NCBI GenBank assembly: GCA_933210815.1
Contig: OW119927.1
Span: 40,105,696-40,169,695, forward strand
Length of the DNA stretch: 64,000 bases
Direction of reading: 5' to 3'
DNA from: Meta bourneti
Taxonomy: Eukaryota > Arthropoda > Arachnida > Araneae > Tetragnathidae
Shown here: piece by piece, positions 35,350-48,239 of the stretch
Position numbering within the stretch: position 1 is the stretch's first letter
Layout: each line of letters opens with the position of its first letter
Notes under the pieces: model-generated
Told to the model about the DNA's origin: nothing
The model's input: the letters and a program-made list of their open reading frames with translations, nothing else
The model's database searches: none
Position numbers and translations under genes: made by a program

Positions 35350-36570
35350 TTGTTTTTTACATTTCAGAAAGAAAAACGGCTTTTCAAGATCTTTCCAAGA
35401 ATCTGTAAAGTATGACTTGCGGATTAACTAAGGAAAGCGCAATGATGTCTTCTCTGAACTGAAAACTGGTCCCTTTCAAGGGCATTTCAGCTTGGAGAAA
35501 AGCCATAAGTCACACGGAGCCATGTCGGGAGAGTAGGGAACCTGACGAAGCACAGGTGTGTTGTGTTTGGCCAGGAAACTGTATCAAATGTGAAGAATGG
35601 ACGGGTGCGTTATCGTGATGGAGCTGCCAATTACCCGCTGCCCACAGGTCCGGCCGTTTGCATCTCACAGCGTCACCAAGGCAACGCAGAACCTCTTGGT
35701 ATGTAGTATGCAATGTAGTACCTGCAGTATGGTGCGTACTCGTGATGAACCACGCCACTGGAGTCAAAGAAGACGGTCAGCATGACTTTGACATTGCTGC
35801 GGACCTGCCTTGCTTTTTTTGTATCAGGGATGTTGGATGCTTCCATTGTGATGACTGCAACTTGGTTTCTGGTTCGTACCCATAAACCCAGGACTCATCA
35901 CCAGTGATAACTATGTTGAGGAAGTAGGGATCCAGCATGTTCCAGCAGTTCAGTCTCCAGCATATTCTGTGCGATCAAGAAATGGAGTTGCTTCTGCTCG
36001 ATCGTTAGCAGCTTTGGCACGAACTTCGTTGAGATTCTCCTGAAACCCAAATCCTCAGTCAAAATGGAATGAACGGATCCAATGCTGATGCTCGCCTCGT
36101 CTGCAAGTTCTCTGATCGCGATTCGACGATCCTACATCACCAGGGTCATCAACACTTGGCCAATGACGATCTCATTTCTGGATATTGAGAGCTTACCAGA
36201 ACGTGCTACACTCTCCACTGATGTGCGGTTATCTTTGAAGCGGTTATACCACTCCTTTATCTGTGTGGTGCCCATTGCATTTTGCAGATCGTTTCCACTT
36301 GGAAATCGCCAAGCTTTACACAAAATTTAATGCACTAGCGTTTTTCAAGTTTTTCTGTCATTTTGTCAAAAACGAAAATCCGACCGCGCTCACTTACACT
36401 TCCTCACTCATCGGCGGTCTGCCGGCGACTGACAGCTTCTGCAGGCAGGAAAAAATTCAAGCATGCGCATTAGTATCGCCTACATACGTGCACCAAACCA
36501 CGCCTCCCTAACTTCATTTGTTTACGCACGAAAAATTATGGTCCGATATTTTTCGAACAAACCTCGTATG
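35350..36570 (-). pseudogene. Mariner transposase pseudogene with 5' TIR
   Basis: The 5' terminus at 36570 reads, on the minus strand, ATACGAGGTTTGTTCGAAAA. The N-terminal part shows AMGTTQIKEWYNRFKDNRTS with SVESVARSGKLS, the mariner helix-turn-helix region. The first catalytic aspartate lies in VITGDESWVYGYEPETK (around 35870-35910). The second lies in HHDNAPVHSS (around 35600). The last lies in PYSPDMAPCDLWLF near 35515, giving the DD34D arrangement. Frameshifts and stops separate these segments. The 3' TIR is not recognisable, so the low-coordinate end is truncated or decayed. Cut-and-paste transposition at TA is the family's activity. This copy is inactive. Confidence 0.9.
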
Positions 36571-36579
36571 ATCGGCCTA

Positions 36580-36790
36580 CAAGTGGAACACATGAAGTCA
36601 AGTTTCCAAGATATGAGGTTTATAGCTTTCCTTCACCAGAATGAGGTGATCTTTAGACTGGTGAAGTGTGTACACTAAGTCATTTTTCTTTGCATAAAAA
36701 TTAGACTTAGCATATGGTCTTCTTGTGAAACACACTTAGTGAGTTTAGCTAAGTGAATTGTTTTTTCCCTTTGTTTGCACAGAATGGTTT
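36580..36790 (+). repeat. Dispersed repeat family D, copy 3
   Basis: Shares CCAAGATATGAGG, GTGATCTTTAGACTGGTGAA and ACACTTAGTGAGTTTAGCTA with the other copies, and starts about 10 bp after the mariner terminus. The mariner may have inserted at or near its edge. Confidence 0.6.
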
Positions 36791-37074
36791 TTTACTGATA
36801 TTGTGTACATTATTGCTTAACTTCTGTGCACATTTATTAAGAAAACCCAATCAATCGTGCATAATATCGACGCGTATTAAGCCTTTTTAATTTGATGATT
36901 TCTTACTATGTAGTCTCTTGTAAGAAATAGGTTGGGTTGAAGTAGGTTTTGAAAATTAATGGTCTTCCCATTGCCGGTAAATTACAGATAGAAATTCTCA
37001 ATAGTAATTATTTTCTGTTTAAAGTTCAAGTTTTTGATTTATAGGGAGGCACTGACTGGGCATGATGTGATTGC
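36791..37074. other. No recognisable feature
   Basis: Short AT-rich spacer between repeat D and the next SINE target site. Confidence 0.5.
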
Positions 37075-37085
37075 AGGAGTTCCAT

Positions 37086-37286
37086 CATCAGGTTGGGTTT
37101 TATGGCGGATTGGCCATAGTTGGTCTGACTGCAGCAAACACAAAATAACGTCAAGTAATGGACATACACATTCAAGGAAAGTTTAAATAATACAGGAGAG
37201 AGAAATACACCCTGAGTAAGTTACAGGAATCAATTCCGTCCCACTAGAGTATTGGGGAAACCATGAACCACGGCCCCGGCGGCACT
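37086..37286 (-). mobile_element. SINE-B, minus copy, with 11 bp target duplication
   Basis: The tail TTTTATGGCGGATTGGCCAT is at the low-coordinate end, and the head with GGTTTCCCCAATAC-type tRNA-like sequence is near 37260. A perfect 11 bp duplication AGGAGTTCCAT lies at 37075-37085 and 37287-37297. Confidence 0.85.
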
Positions 37287-37405
37287 AGGAGTTCCATAGG
37301 ATACACGTTAGATGCTAGTAATTCAAGCGATGGAAAACTTTTAAAATGTGTAAAGTGATGGTATAAAATAAAATTAATATTTAGTTAAGAATTATTCCGA
37401 TATAG

Positions 37406-37711
37406 GGGCAGTAGTAGAATTAGCAACACACTGGAGCAATACAATGGGCTTTTGGTGACGATCCGGATCAATCACAAAGGGAAAGTCCGAGGACAACATC
37501 CCGTAATTTTGAACAACGGTAAGGTGACGAATTAACAACTGAGATGGTAGTCCACTCTCCAAACTTCTACACCAAGTCAACGTGAGAACATTTGAGGCCA
37601 CGACAGATTTAACGTGCACATACACGACTCCACACCACATACCACATATTCGAATTCGCAACCTTATGGTTGCTAATCCGCTACTCCTCCAACCGGGCTG
37701 TCGTGGCCCAC
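37406..37711 (-). mobile_element. SINE-A, minus copy, with 10 bp target duplication
   Basis: The family body carries GAGCAATACAATGGGC and CCGGATCAATCACAAAGG, with head end AACCGGGCTGTCGTGGCCC. The duplication TCCGATATAG is at 37396-37405 and 37712-37721. The terminal GACGTTAATTAA tail has decayed. ORFs of 114 and 87 codons over it are read-through of the SINE. Confidence 0.88.
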
Positions 37712-37721
37712 TCCGATATAG

Positions 37722-39714
37722 AAAAAATATATACATACATCACAATAATAAAATATTCATGTTGACAGAAAGTGTCTGTTTGTGTCCTCTCATTCCTATA
37801 TATCTAACAATATCTAAATACTTACTAACTCATAAACTTGCTTAGAGCTGAACAGATACACAATACTCTCATTCCTTATTCATGTGAGTTATCTTATGGA
37901 TTAATAGGTGCACAGGTAGATGTTTTCCCCTTCGAGTCTTAAAATAGCATACACACTTTTACAGTAAATTTAATATTATTAATTATATTATTAATGTTAT
38001 TAATTATGTGTTAAGTACGATTTGCTAAGTTATTCTTGTTTCGGGAATCAGTGCATAAAGTGTATAAAGTATTTCCTCGGTGCATGATTAATGAGTTTTA
38101 ACTGAGAATTTACATAATTTAAATTATTAAAATTAAGATAAAGCAATATAAATGATACTAAATCCTTACAAATCGAGTGAACATGTTTAAACAGGTAAAA
38201 AACTAAACTTGATTTATCTTTTCCGTAAACGTGTAAATCAGTATACATTAAGTGACTTCGTTGGTGCATGACTTACATATAAATGAAATAGAAGTTGGAA
38301 TCGTTCCCTAAGTTACGCTTCAGTTATGACTTTATAAACAAAGCATTAGTTACACATGCTGTTCTGGACAGCTGATTGCTTATGAGTGTCACGGTTACAT
38401 ATGGTTGTATACAATGTTATATTGATAGGAAGTCGGAAATTACATTTATGAAATAAAGTACAAAAGTAGGTAGAAATAAGCTGACGATTTTTCTATCAAG
38501 CTTACAAGTAAAATACATAATTTGCAGCAGGATAATTTCATTTTTGCTTGGCTTGCTTCTGGTTTTTAAGTCAATGTTTTTCTAATTCAAGTTTTGGAGG
38601 TAAAAAATACATCTAAAAGAGGTATCAGGTTGTTCTATTTCCTCTTTTGGCATAAAATCTTTTCACATAAAAATTGTTCTAGCGAGCTCGCTAACTTGCA
38701 ATAGAAGGAATTGAGCACATGTCGACGGATATTGTGCAATATCATTCATAAATACACATTTGCATAATGTGAGAACACATCTTTTATCTAATGACTCAAA
38801 TTTAACTGATGTGATTGAATTTTATCTTTTCTTGTAATAGAAACGGTGCTAATGGACCCAGTTTAATTTAATGATATCAATAACAGAGTAAAGACAAGTA
38901 AGAGGCAGCAATTGAAAGGTATAAACAATTATTTGCTATGCGGAAATAAAACATTACGCAATCCTTTGTTTACTCAACGCTTTCTCAATTTATTCGCAAT
39001 TAGAATCTATAGAAATGAAAACATTCTTCAGCAATGTGCAGGAATGAGATAATAATATAATAAACAAGTAATAATATATTATCGGCTTTTAGAACAGAAC
39101 CTTACTAACAGATATTTTATCGTAGACACGGACCCTAAATGCTTATTTTCGTGGTTATAAACATATTGTTATATTAGAAACATAGTGTAATAGGTTTAAA
39201 GGATATATACTATCAAAATGCTTAAAATTTATATTGTTTTACCTAAAAACTAACAGTAGGTTTTAAACAGCTGAACAGTAAAAAAGCTTCCATCCGTTAT
39301 GTATACATCCAACAATTAACTTACAATACAACATGGTTTATAAATTAATTTTATGACGTACTGTCATGCATCTCAGATAACAATATGTATACATTTTCCA
39401 TATTAAGGAGTAATTTTATTTAAAAATGCTGAAACCTTTTTCCTACTTTGATATCAGTTAATTTTTTTTCTGTGAGTTAACAAATATGAACAAAATAATA
39501 CAGGAAAAAATTTCCTCATCACGAAGATTGTTCTTGCAACACAATTGTGAAAAATCATTATCCGAATCCTCTTTTAATTTCTAATCACTTAACTGGTACA
39601 ACACAATAGTTATACGTCTCAACACTATTAAATAGAACTAAGTATAGCTCAGTTTTATCCTTGTCATACAGGTAAAGGTGCATAAGTCACGCCCTAAGTT
39701 AATATTTATAACAA
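37722..39714. other. No recognisable feature
   Basis: Two kilobases of very AT-rich unique sequence without SINE, TIR or recognisable coding. Short TTATTAATTATATTATTAAT palindromic tracts lie near 37970. Confidence 0.55.
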
Positions 39715-40070
39715 GCACACAGGGCTCAAACGGAAAATATGTGGATACGGAAAATTCTTCCCGAATAATGAAGTTATCCGCATCATCCACTTATTTGCGT
39801 CAAGGTTCGAGGCTATAATACAGCGTCTAAATATTTAACGCGTCACACTATCATTCCCTAAAGGATCGTCAGTTTGACGAGGGCCTGCATTACACCAGGA
39901 AGCGCGAACTGGAACTAGAGCAGATAAATTAGGGTGAAATATTCGTCGTAACTTTGAAGAGCACGTCCGATTTACGGGCTAATATCGAAAACGAGACATG
40001 TCGTGAGTATCGGTGCAGATTTATCGCTCTCGTATATTGCGGCAAACAGTGGGAATAAAATGCAACAAGA
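39715..40070. other. GC-richer island, possible conserved non-coding element
   Basis: Contains CGTCAAGGTTCGAGGC, AACGCGTCACACTATC, AGGAAGCGCGAACTGG and GACATGTCGTGAGTATCGG, in contrast to the AT-rich flanks. No ORF or repeat explains it. Confidence 0.3.
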
Positions 40071-41131
40071 AATGGTTCGATTGGTTCATGAATTGCTACT
40101 GGAAGAGAGCTTGACGTGTTTTGTTCTTCAGAAGAGGTGTTTATATGAGGGTAGATATACGAGAACTTAGCTTTTATCCCAATAGTTGGACACTAGACGA
40201 CGTAAATCTTCATTATGCTCTTTCAAAAATTCTTAGAATATTAATTGAGATTCAAGTTTCGAAAATTTTTAGTTATTTATTTCATCGATTCTATGAGAGG
40301 CATTTCTGTTGAAGTTAAATATGGTAATAGTGTTTCTGCTGCTAAAAGTGTTTCCTCTACGGATTCTGAACAAGATGTCAGTTGGTTTGTTTCACGAATG
40401 AAATTTCAGTACTTTGCAATGAAAACAACCAAGAATGAATTCTGTATTCATTTCTGATAGGTGGCCAGGTCAACCCCAATTAGATTAAACTACATTTTAA
40501 GGTAACCCCGATCATGCGAGATCTTTATGGTTTTGTGCAAATCTTCAACTTGGTAAAGTGCAAATGTAAAAGCTTGACTGCAAATAAAAAAGAAAACCTG
40601 CATTCTATAATTCTTAGTAAATACAATTCCCGGTGAAATGAGTGTTATTCGTACTCATTTGATAAATGTTAAAGTATGATAAATTTTATTAATTTTAAAA
40701 CACCAGTGGGGGAACTCTGCGAGACATTTTGAGCTAATGAAAAATTCCATGGGTTTATTCCAGTCAAATATAGTTGATAAATTGTCACACTTCTAATTCT
40801 TTGAAAAAGCGAATATTTCAATAATATCGAATTGGGTTTTAAAAAGATGGTTAAAGAAAAATATACATATGATCCATGGAAACAGGGCGCATAGTTTAAT
40901 TTTGGAACAAAATAATTTTCAAATTTTGCAACTAAATTAAATTTTAAAACAGGAAAAAGCATTTTTTCCCAGAAAATTCGGAAAAAGATGGAAGATAAAA
41001 ATACAATTAACAAATCGTTAAAACGTTAACTTGAAAACATATTACTTGCCATTGAACCTTTACATACGTAACAAAAGTAGTCGCATCGTGTGTGCCAAAT
41101 TCTTAACTAAATGCGAAGGTAATTTGAATTG
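40071..41131. other. No recognisable gene
   Basis: The ORFs at 40121-40457 (63 and 70 codons, overlapping frames) and the 114-codon minus frame at 40669 have no recognisable domain. Confidence 0.45.
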
Positions 41132-41286
41132 TGTTTTATGGCGCAAGGGGCCATATTTAACTAAACACAAGACAATGTCAAGTAAATTGATATACACACA
41201 AAACAGTTTTACTGACACGTAAGAGAGAAATACACTCAGAATAAGTTATAGTAATCAAACCTGCGCCCACCTATAGGTCGCAGCCA
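41132..41286 (-). mobile_element. SINE-B, minus copy, head incomplete
   Basis: The tail GTTTTATGGCGCAAGGGGCC is at the left, with a body containing GTTTTACTGACACGTAAGAG. The B-box region near 41270 reads CAAACCTGCGCCCACC. The outer tRNA-like head and any target duplication are missing. Confidence 0.75.
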
Positions 41287-44204
41287 AATGTGGGAGATTA
41301 TAGCAATTTAAAAGTGGTAATTATTCTTCTAAGAATGGGGGGCATCAAATTCATGGGCAAGAAAGAATCTATACTGCATTCGTTATATGGCTCAATTTAA
41401 ATCTCTTCCCTAGTTATCTTAAATATATATAATTCAAAAATTACTTTCATTTACATATTTAAAATTCCGCTGACGTTACGGAAATCACAAAATTTCAGGA
41501 TACAATTTTAAAAAATTCCCTTGCTTGAGTGGATAAGGCAAAAACAGGAAACTGTCCTCACACTAAGTGCATTGAATACAAATTTAACGATTTCGAACTT
41601 ATAATAAGCACTACTCCAAACCTATAATTAGGTAATCGAAGCAACATATCTGATCAGTAATTCAGCTTAACGACTCAATTTAACGAGGCAATAAAGGTCA
41701 AATTCTTGCAGGCGGAGTATATAATATACGATCGTTTCTCACAATTTGCATATAATAGATACGATGCCTATGAATTGGATTCTTCAGCGAACAGAGATTA
41801 AGTCCACGATTAATGCATCCAGGAGAATTTGAAAATTCCTATCGATGGCTATAACGTTAATTACGACCGAAAAGATTAACATATAATAAATTCAAGGAGA
41901 TTTAACTGTTGTGTTCTTATTGTTTCAACGGTTTGAAGTATAGTTTGCTGATAAAGCAGGTATATAGTTGAAGTTTGAAAGATTTAATGTGTATCATGAA
42001 CACAGGGTAAACTTATGTCTGACCTTTAAATCACGATGACTGTTTTCTCTTGCAATAACTTATAGAACCGTAGAAGAATTTAATGAAGCCAAATAACATA
42101 AGATGGTGTTTCTTAAAATTTATTCTCATTATTAATTTGAATGATACATATTAATTAAACAGGGATTATGCACCAAGTGGATAGTTGTTAGGAATGGTAG
42201 AGAGGTGTTTGTGAACCAGAGACAGTTAAAAGGGGTTAAATAACCATACAAGGGAGCTCTAAAAATGTAATTAGTTACAACGAATCGAATGATGCTACAC
42301 GATAATTGTCTAATGAACAGTCCATTGTGTTTTTTAACTATAGGTAAAGTAAAGGCTTTAATATGACCAGAACACCCAGCCTACTATAGAGGATTCATGA
42401 CCAGTCTAAGGAAGGCCGGAGGGCAAGAGGGCAAAAGCTTGCAAGCTGTTAAAAATTGAAGTTAAATGTGAGAAACGTTTTCAACTTGGCTTTTTCAAAA
42501 ACCGCATTCACTGATCAGCTAATGCCTGAATGAAATAATGAGAACATTAACACCAATCATTTTCCGAAAAATATGTTACACACAATTTAAATCGAACCAT
42601 CTTGCTGCATGATCAAAATGTGATCATGGTTCAAGATAACAAGCAATATAATTAAAAAATCCGTAATATATTTTTGTGTTTGATGTTAAGACACATTCTC
42701 TGAAATCTCGCAACCTACTTTACAATTTATATTTAAAATATTAGTGATATAAGTAAATAGGGTCAAGTACATGCAAAATACCTACTTAGGAAATGCGAAT
42801 TCCAACTTTCAGGCTTTTGGATAAAACAACATCCATACTATTTAGAGAGTAAGCTAATTTGGATCGATATAAGTCTAATTTTTAAACTCGAAAGACAGAA
42901 GGTTATGAAAATAAAGCAGCGAATAGATGAGAGATAAAGAGCACAATTAGTCATTTTCTTTTTTAATCGAAGCGTGATCTTTTATGAAAATAGAAGGACT
43001 AATTGAAATGCTGTTCCCCCAAATAAAGATAAAATTGACTGCAGAAATTCCTTCATGAAAACGTCCTCGTTCTTGACATCTGGCGACGCAATTCTTCCCG
43101 ACCTAGATTTTCTGCTATATTCAGAGCTATGTAAAACATATTTTCTGTATTTTCGTAAATGAAGATAACCATTCTGCTTCCTGCATTATCTTTACTAGAA
43201 ACTTTTTTGTCATAAATATTTCTAAAAAACGCCAAAAATATAAACCAGTTTCAATTGTGTCATCCAATAGCATCTATTATTATTGTGTTTTATATTTTGC
43301 ATGTTAAGAGTCAAATATCTGAAGTATGTCAGGTGATCGTTCACAAAAGTATGGTGACAGTACTCATGCTATTTGGAGATTCAGAAAAATATTACGACAT
43401 TGGCTTCGTCACAAGGACCAAGCAATCAATTCAACAAGGAAAAATAAAATCAACTACATGCAAATTTGATTTAATAAGTAACGAAATGGTCATTTATTTT
43501 CTAAGATTTAATTTTCAAATTAAACTAAATTCATTGCATATTTGTTCCATTATTGCTATAACAGAATACGAAAGTACATATGATGTATCAATAAAATCAC
43601 ATGTTGGGATCGAATCAGCAAAAATAGAATAACTCTTCTAAGTAACGTAACCATGTGCCTCCCAAGATAATTTTTAGTAAGATTCGTCCCCATTTTATGG
43701 TTTAGAAGGGTGAAGTTATAAGAATGAGAACGCATACTACAATTAAGTACTTTAAACTATGAAAGTTAAATGTGCTATTTTTCTGCAGGAAATTTCGGCA
43801 CAGCCCTCCATGATGAGGTAGTGGCGCCCTTAAACAGTTGCTAATATTCCATCACAAATTTGAAAAAGCAATGACTCTCAAGCAGCTATCCAATCTATAA
43901 ATTCCTCTGAATCCTCACTCCCATCTGAGATACTGCTGTGCCAAGAACTGCGGCAGTGCTTATGGTAAAATAAACAAAAAACAAATTGTTTTGCAATTGA
44001 TACCATGCCTTTGTGATCTTTACGGAGATGAGAAAGCAACGATTTCTTGCTAAAAAGGGTGCGAATTCGCTGCAGAATCCAAATAACGAGACTTAATTTT
44101 GATAAATGAAACTGTTTCTAAAACACTCCATGATATCAAACTACCAGCACGATTTTCACGAACAAATACGAAATGATGGAAAAGTGAATGCCTTATGAAT
44201 GCAC
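41287..44204. other. No recognisable gene
   Basis: The longest frame, 125 codons on the plus strand at 43255-43632, starts without ATG and has no known domain. In AT-rich DNA of this length it is within chance. No repeat of the window's families was seen. Confidence 0.45.
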
Positions 44205-44310
44205 CTAACAGGCCACGGCGATAGACAGTTGAGGTTTTCCGCCTTTTAACAGGACATGACTACCTTACAACTCATTTGCAAAGCTTAGGTACTATCGCCG
44301 AGGCCATCTG
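44205..44310. repeat. Imperfect inverted repeat, about 14 bp arms
   Basis: GGCCACGGCGATAG near 44212 is matched inversely by CTATCGCCGAGGCC near 44292, one mismatch. The GC-rich arms stand out in AT-rich DNA. Possibly the ends of a tiny element or a structural hairpin. Confidence 0.45.
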
Positions 44311-45749
44311 TAGTGCTGGGGAAGCAATGGACATAAATAACTTGCTTCGATGCAGAAACCTCCACTAATTTTCTGAGCTATCTAGGTAAGAGAAAAACCT
44401 TTAGAACAGCGACCGGTCTTTTCTTCATTGCTTCCCTATGTGTGTTACATTAATTATCTTTTTACTGTCATTGTTCGTTGTTGGTATTTGTGCATCCTTA
44501 ATCCTTATCTTTTATTATGATTATGAACTAGCCATTGGAAACAAAAACATGCCCGATAAAAGTACTTCACTAGTCTCATTTCAGAAATAATCGCTAGAAT
44601 AACATTTTTTAATAATCAATATTTAATAGAACTATTTTATAAGAGGTTGGAGCATGACGTATTTTTACTTCATTTTGCAATGCTCTGTATCTTGTCCCTT
44701 GCCCAAACAGATATTTTCATGCAAAAACCCAGTGCGAAACTACGCTAGAATGATACCGAAATAAGTATTGAGGTAATATGTGAATTATACCTCAATCGGC
44801 TTAGCAGTCACCAAAACTATAAAAAAATTCCGATGATGGATAATATACAAAGAATATAACTTCAAAGAACAAATACAGTATGTAACCCAACGAAAAATGA
44901 AGTAATTCAGAAATTTTGCTAGCTTTCGCTAAGATAAAGGAAAGAAAAACATTGCTTTGACGGAGGGCTTAGTTCTAAACAAAAAGTTTTCAGTTCAATC
45001 GCCCACAAAGGGATAAACTTTTGTGAAGAAGCACTTAGAAAATTCGTAATAAAGCTCCACTATTTGCTGTGTTTGTGTACTCCGCTTAAAACGAAGCCTA
45101 ATGGTTTCCAATTCAAGTAAACAAGAAACTGAAGAAAATGGAAGTTCTGATGTCTATTTTTGGTCTTTAGAGGATTTAAGGCCTATGAAATTAAAAGGTC
45201 TAAGATGGAGCACCTACTTAAAAATTGAAAAGGTGAAGGAAATTACGGTGTATTTTCTCGCTTTTAAAATTAAAAAGAATGAAACTTTAAAACCGTGTAA
45301 GTAAATTTACGATTTTGCTAAAAATCCACTTGTTTATTGTTTGAAACTGAGAGATGCTTCAAAATTAGAAAGAAAATTAGTAAATTGTAATTCCTAGGAA
45401 CCGTTTCTAATAAATGTATATTAGAAGAAGTATTAATATTTATATTATATCCAACATATATTGCTAAAATCCCTTTTGCATTAATGTAAAAAAGAATTTT
45501 AAAGTAAGAACGATGCATGCTTGTAAGCAAAATAAAGCTATAACTCTTCCCATGAATTGATATTAAATTACCAATTCCAGGATTGGAAAAAATAATAGGA
45601 ATATTTTTATTCCTCGTGGCAATCTTTAAAACATGTCCATATCATTCTATCCAAATGCTCATTTCAGTCTTCGTGTACGATATGTTGCGTTGGTATGAAA
45701 GAACGGTCATTCGTTAAAGAAAAGCTCAAAAATAAATACCAACAAACCG
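44311..45749. other. No recognisable feature
   Basis: AT-rich. The 67- and 70-codon frames around 45101-45530 have no recognisable domain. Confidence 0.5.
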
Positions 45750-45757
45750 ATTTAAAA

Positions 45758-46050
45758 GGGACTGCGGTAACCAAGTTGGAAGAGTAACGGATTAGCAATC
45801 GGAGGGCTGCGAGTTCGAAACTCGGTTGAACCAAAGACCGTAGTGCAAAGGCTGGTGCACGTTAAATGTCCTTATGTTGGCGTGGTGTGGAAGTTTGGAG
45901 AATGGGGTGTTAACTCAGGTGTTGATCTTGTTATCTGGCAGTGGTTCAAAATTACGAGGTGCTATCCGTGGATCTTTCCCTTCGGGATTGATCCCGGATC
46001 GTCGCCAAATGCCCGTTGTAATACTCCATTGCGACGTTAATTACCTACCT
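45758..46050 (+). mobile_element. SINE-A, plus copy, with 8 bp flanking repeat
   Basis: The head runs GGGACTGCGGTAACC through GTTGGAAGAGTAACGG with B-box GAGTTCGAAACTCGG. The body includes TTCGGGATTGATCCCGG, and the tail is GACGTTAATTACCTACCT. The flanking direct repeat ATTTAAAA is at 45750-45757 and 46051-46058. Confidence 0.88.
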
Positions 46051-46058
46051 ATTTAAAA

Positions 46059-48239
46059 ATAATGTAACTTATTTCATTGGGGAAAATAAACCTTCAAAAC
46101 AGTATCAGCGTTTTCCATCTTTTAAAGTCAATGAAAATATGAATAATATTCATCGGTAAAATACCAGTTTTTTCTTCGAAAAATTATATAAATTTAATGT
46201 CGTACATTCTTTTAGTTTTACCCTGGCTCTGCTTTCAGGTCTCCTATGCTTAATTCTTGTGTGGTTCCATTTTAATATTTAAATGCAAATAAAGTATACT
46301 AGTCGTAATCTAATTACTTTGCTATATTAATCAAAATCTGATATATCCATTCTATTTAGGATCTTTATAACAGTACCCACATATAAACAGTCATAATACG
46401 ACAACAATCTATACGATCATTCTGACACTATGCATGCTATACGGGATTTGTCGTTTTCTCAAAGGAATAATGTTTCGAAAATCTACTTTTATGTATAATA
46501 AAAATATGAAAATATACTTTTATCTACTTAAGAATAATCACTTTGCCGGATCTCGAATATTTAAAGAAATAATCCATTTTGAAACCATAGGAATATAAAT
46601 TAGGTACAATTCCTTTAGTATACAGCCAATACTAAAATAATTCCTTGAAATATATTAAGGAGGAGAGATTCATAGCAGGAATTACCTGTCGCATAACATA
46701 ACTCCTTATTTAGTAGTTCATGTGTAGTAGCTTTATACTAGTCTTCAGAGACTAGTTTACAGAATCTGTAACTGTCTTTAAAGACCGAGTAAACCTTATT
46801 CACTTGAGAAACCGCCATGTTTGAATACGTGAATTCTTCAACTTGAATTCTAAAAGCTTCAGTAATGTAGTCAGTTGTCGTGCTCTTTATTTGCTTCGAC
46901 ATCAGAGCAGCTGAATAGCTAATTTGTATCTCTCTTTCTTAAGAGTTTCTCTCTCTCTCTCTCTTTTACCACATATAATCTTCTCACAAAGCAAGCATCC
47001 TGATGTGAATCAAAATTACATTACTCTTCAAAACTGCCTTTTAAGACTACAAGTTAAGATGTCTGCATAAAATGTATTTCCTACTTGCTTTATAAATTAT
47101 TTACTTCCAACTACATTAAAAATATTTTATATAGAATTCAGGCTTGTTGAGTCTCATCCCTCTTAAGTCAGAAAAGTTTTTTAATTAATTTGTAGTACTA
47201 GAGACAAAATATACCACAAACGTAACATAAATTTAAAACCAATTGATTAAGTCAGATTTGCTTACGTGATTATCTTGTATTTATGTAGTTTAAGGTGTTT
47301 ACTATACAAAAAAATCAATGTATGATCAAATTAAAACTTGGAAAATAACATAACTTCTAACAATGAATGAACCTTGATGAAATTTTAAAATACCAAAGAA
47401 TTTCTTGTAATACACAGGTTACCATATTTTTTAATACTCACCTTTACTTGATAATTTTCTGCCGACGAGAAAGCAAATTTACCCTGATAGTCTTATGATT
47501 TGATGAATGTAAGATAATTTTTCTCTTCTCAATTATTCAGTGTTTCTTAAATATAATAGTATTAATTTTACTTACATAATTCTACTTAGAAGTATGAAGT
47601 TTTCACTTTCTACAGTTGCTATTTTTTCAGTCTAACAATCGATATTTTCTGAAGTTTTTTACATATTTACTTTGGGATTTCTGTTCTATGTATGGATGGA
47701 CGGGATGCCATATCCTTCACTCAAAGGAGTTTTAACTTTTCACCTGGAGTATTTTTAATGTTCGGTTATAGAAGAAAGGGTCTAAAATTTTGTAACCGTC
47801 ACAATTTTATACGTTACTAAGAAATATAAGTATTAAAAATATTTACATTTTTGAAGTTATTGGAGACTTTGACGTAAAAGAGGGTTCAACTATAGAGTAG
47901 GAGATTGATTTGCTAAGCAAATACATGAATTAGTTCGATAAATCCTTTTAAAATCGATTCACAAATCATGGTTTAAGTTCTTGTAAAGAAAGAAAAAATA
48001 ATGGAAAAATACGGAAATTAGATATCGTGAAACAAATTATAAATTCCATGATGCTAATTAATATGACACAAATCTATAAGCTATTTATTACACAAACCTC
48101 CTCAACCCGGTACCTATTCATCATAATTTTACGTTTCGAATAGGTGTAGTCTGAAGTGCATACCCAAATTGGATTGAGTCTCACTAGAACAGTGCTGTTG
48201 ATATTTTCCTCCTCATCCACTGATTAAACGTTTTCATAC
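46059..48239. other. No gene; small (CT)n
   Basis: A CT run lies at 46948-46965, and an 8 bp-arm hairpin ACTAGTCTTCAGAGACTAGT at 46738-46757. Nothing else is recognisable. Confidence 0.5.

Noticed and set aside
35510..35885. Plus-strand ORFs over the mariner (62, 75 codons)
   Set aside because: They are antisense shadows of the mariner transposase on the minus strand.
43255..43632. 125-codon plus-strand ORF as a gene
   Set aside because: No ATG start, no recognisable domain, no splice context, and the length is plausible by chance in 64 kb.
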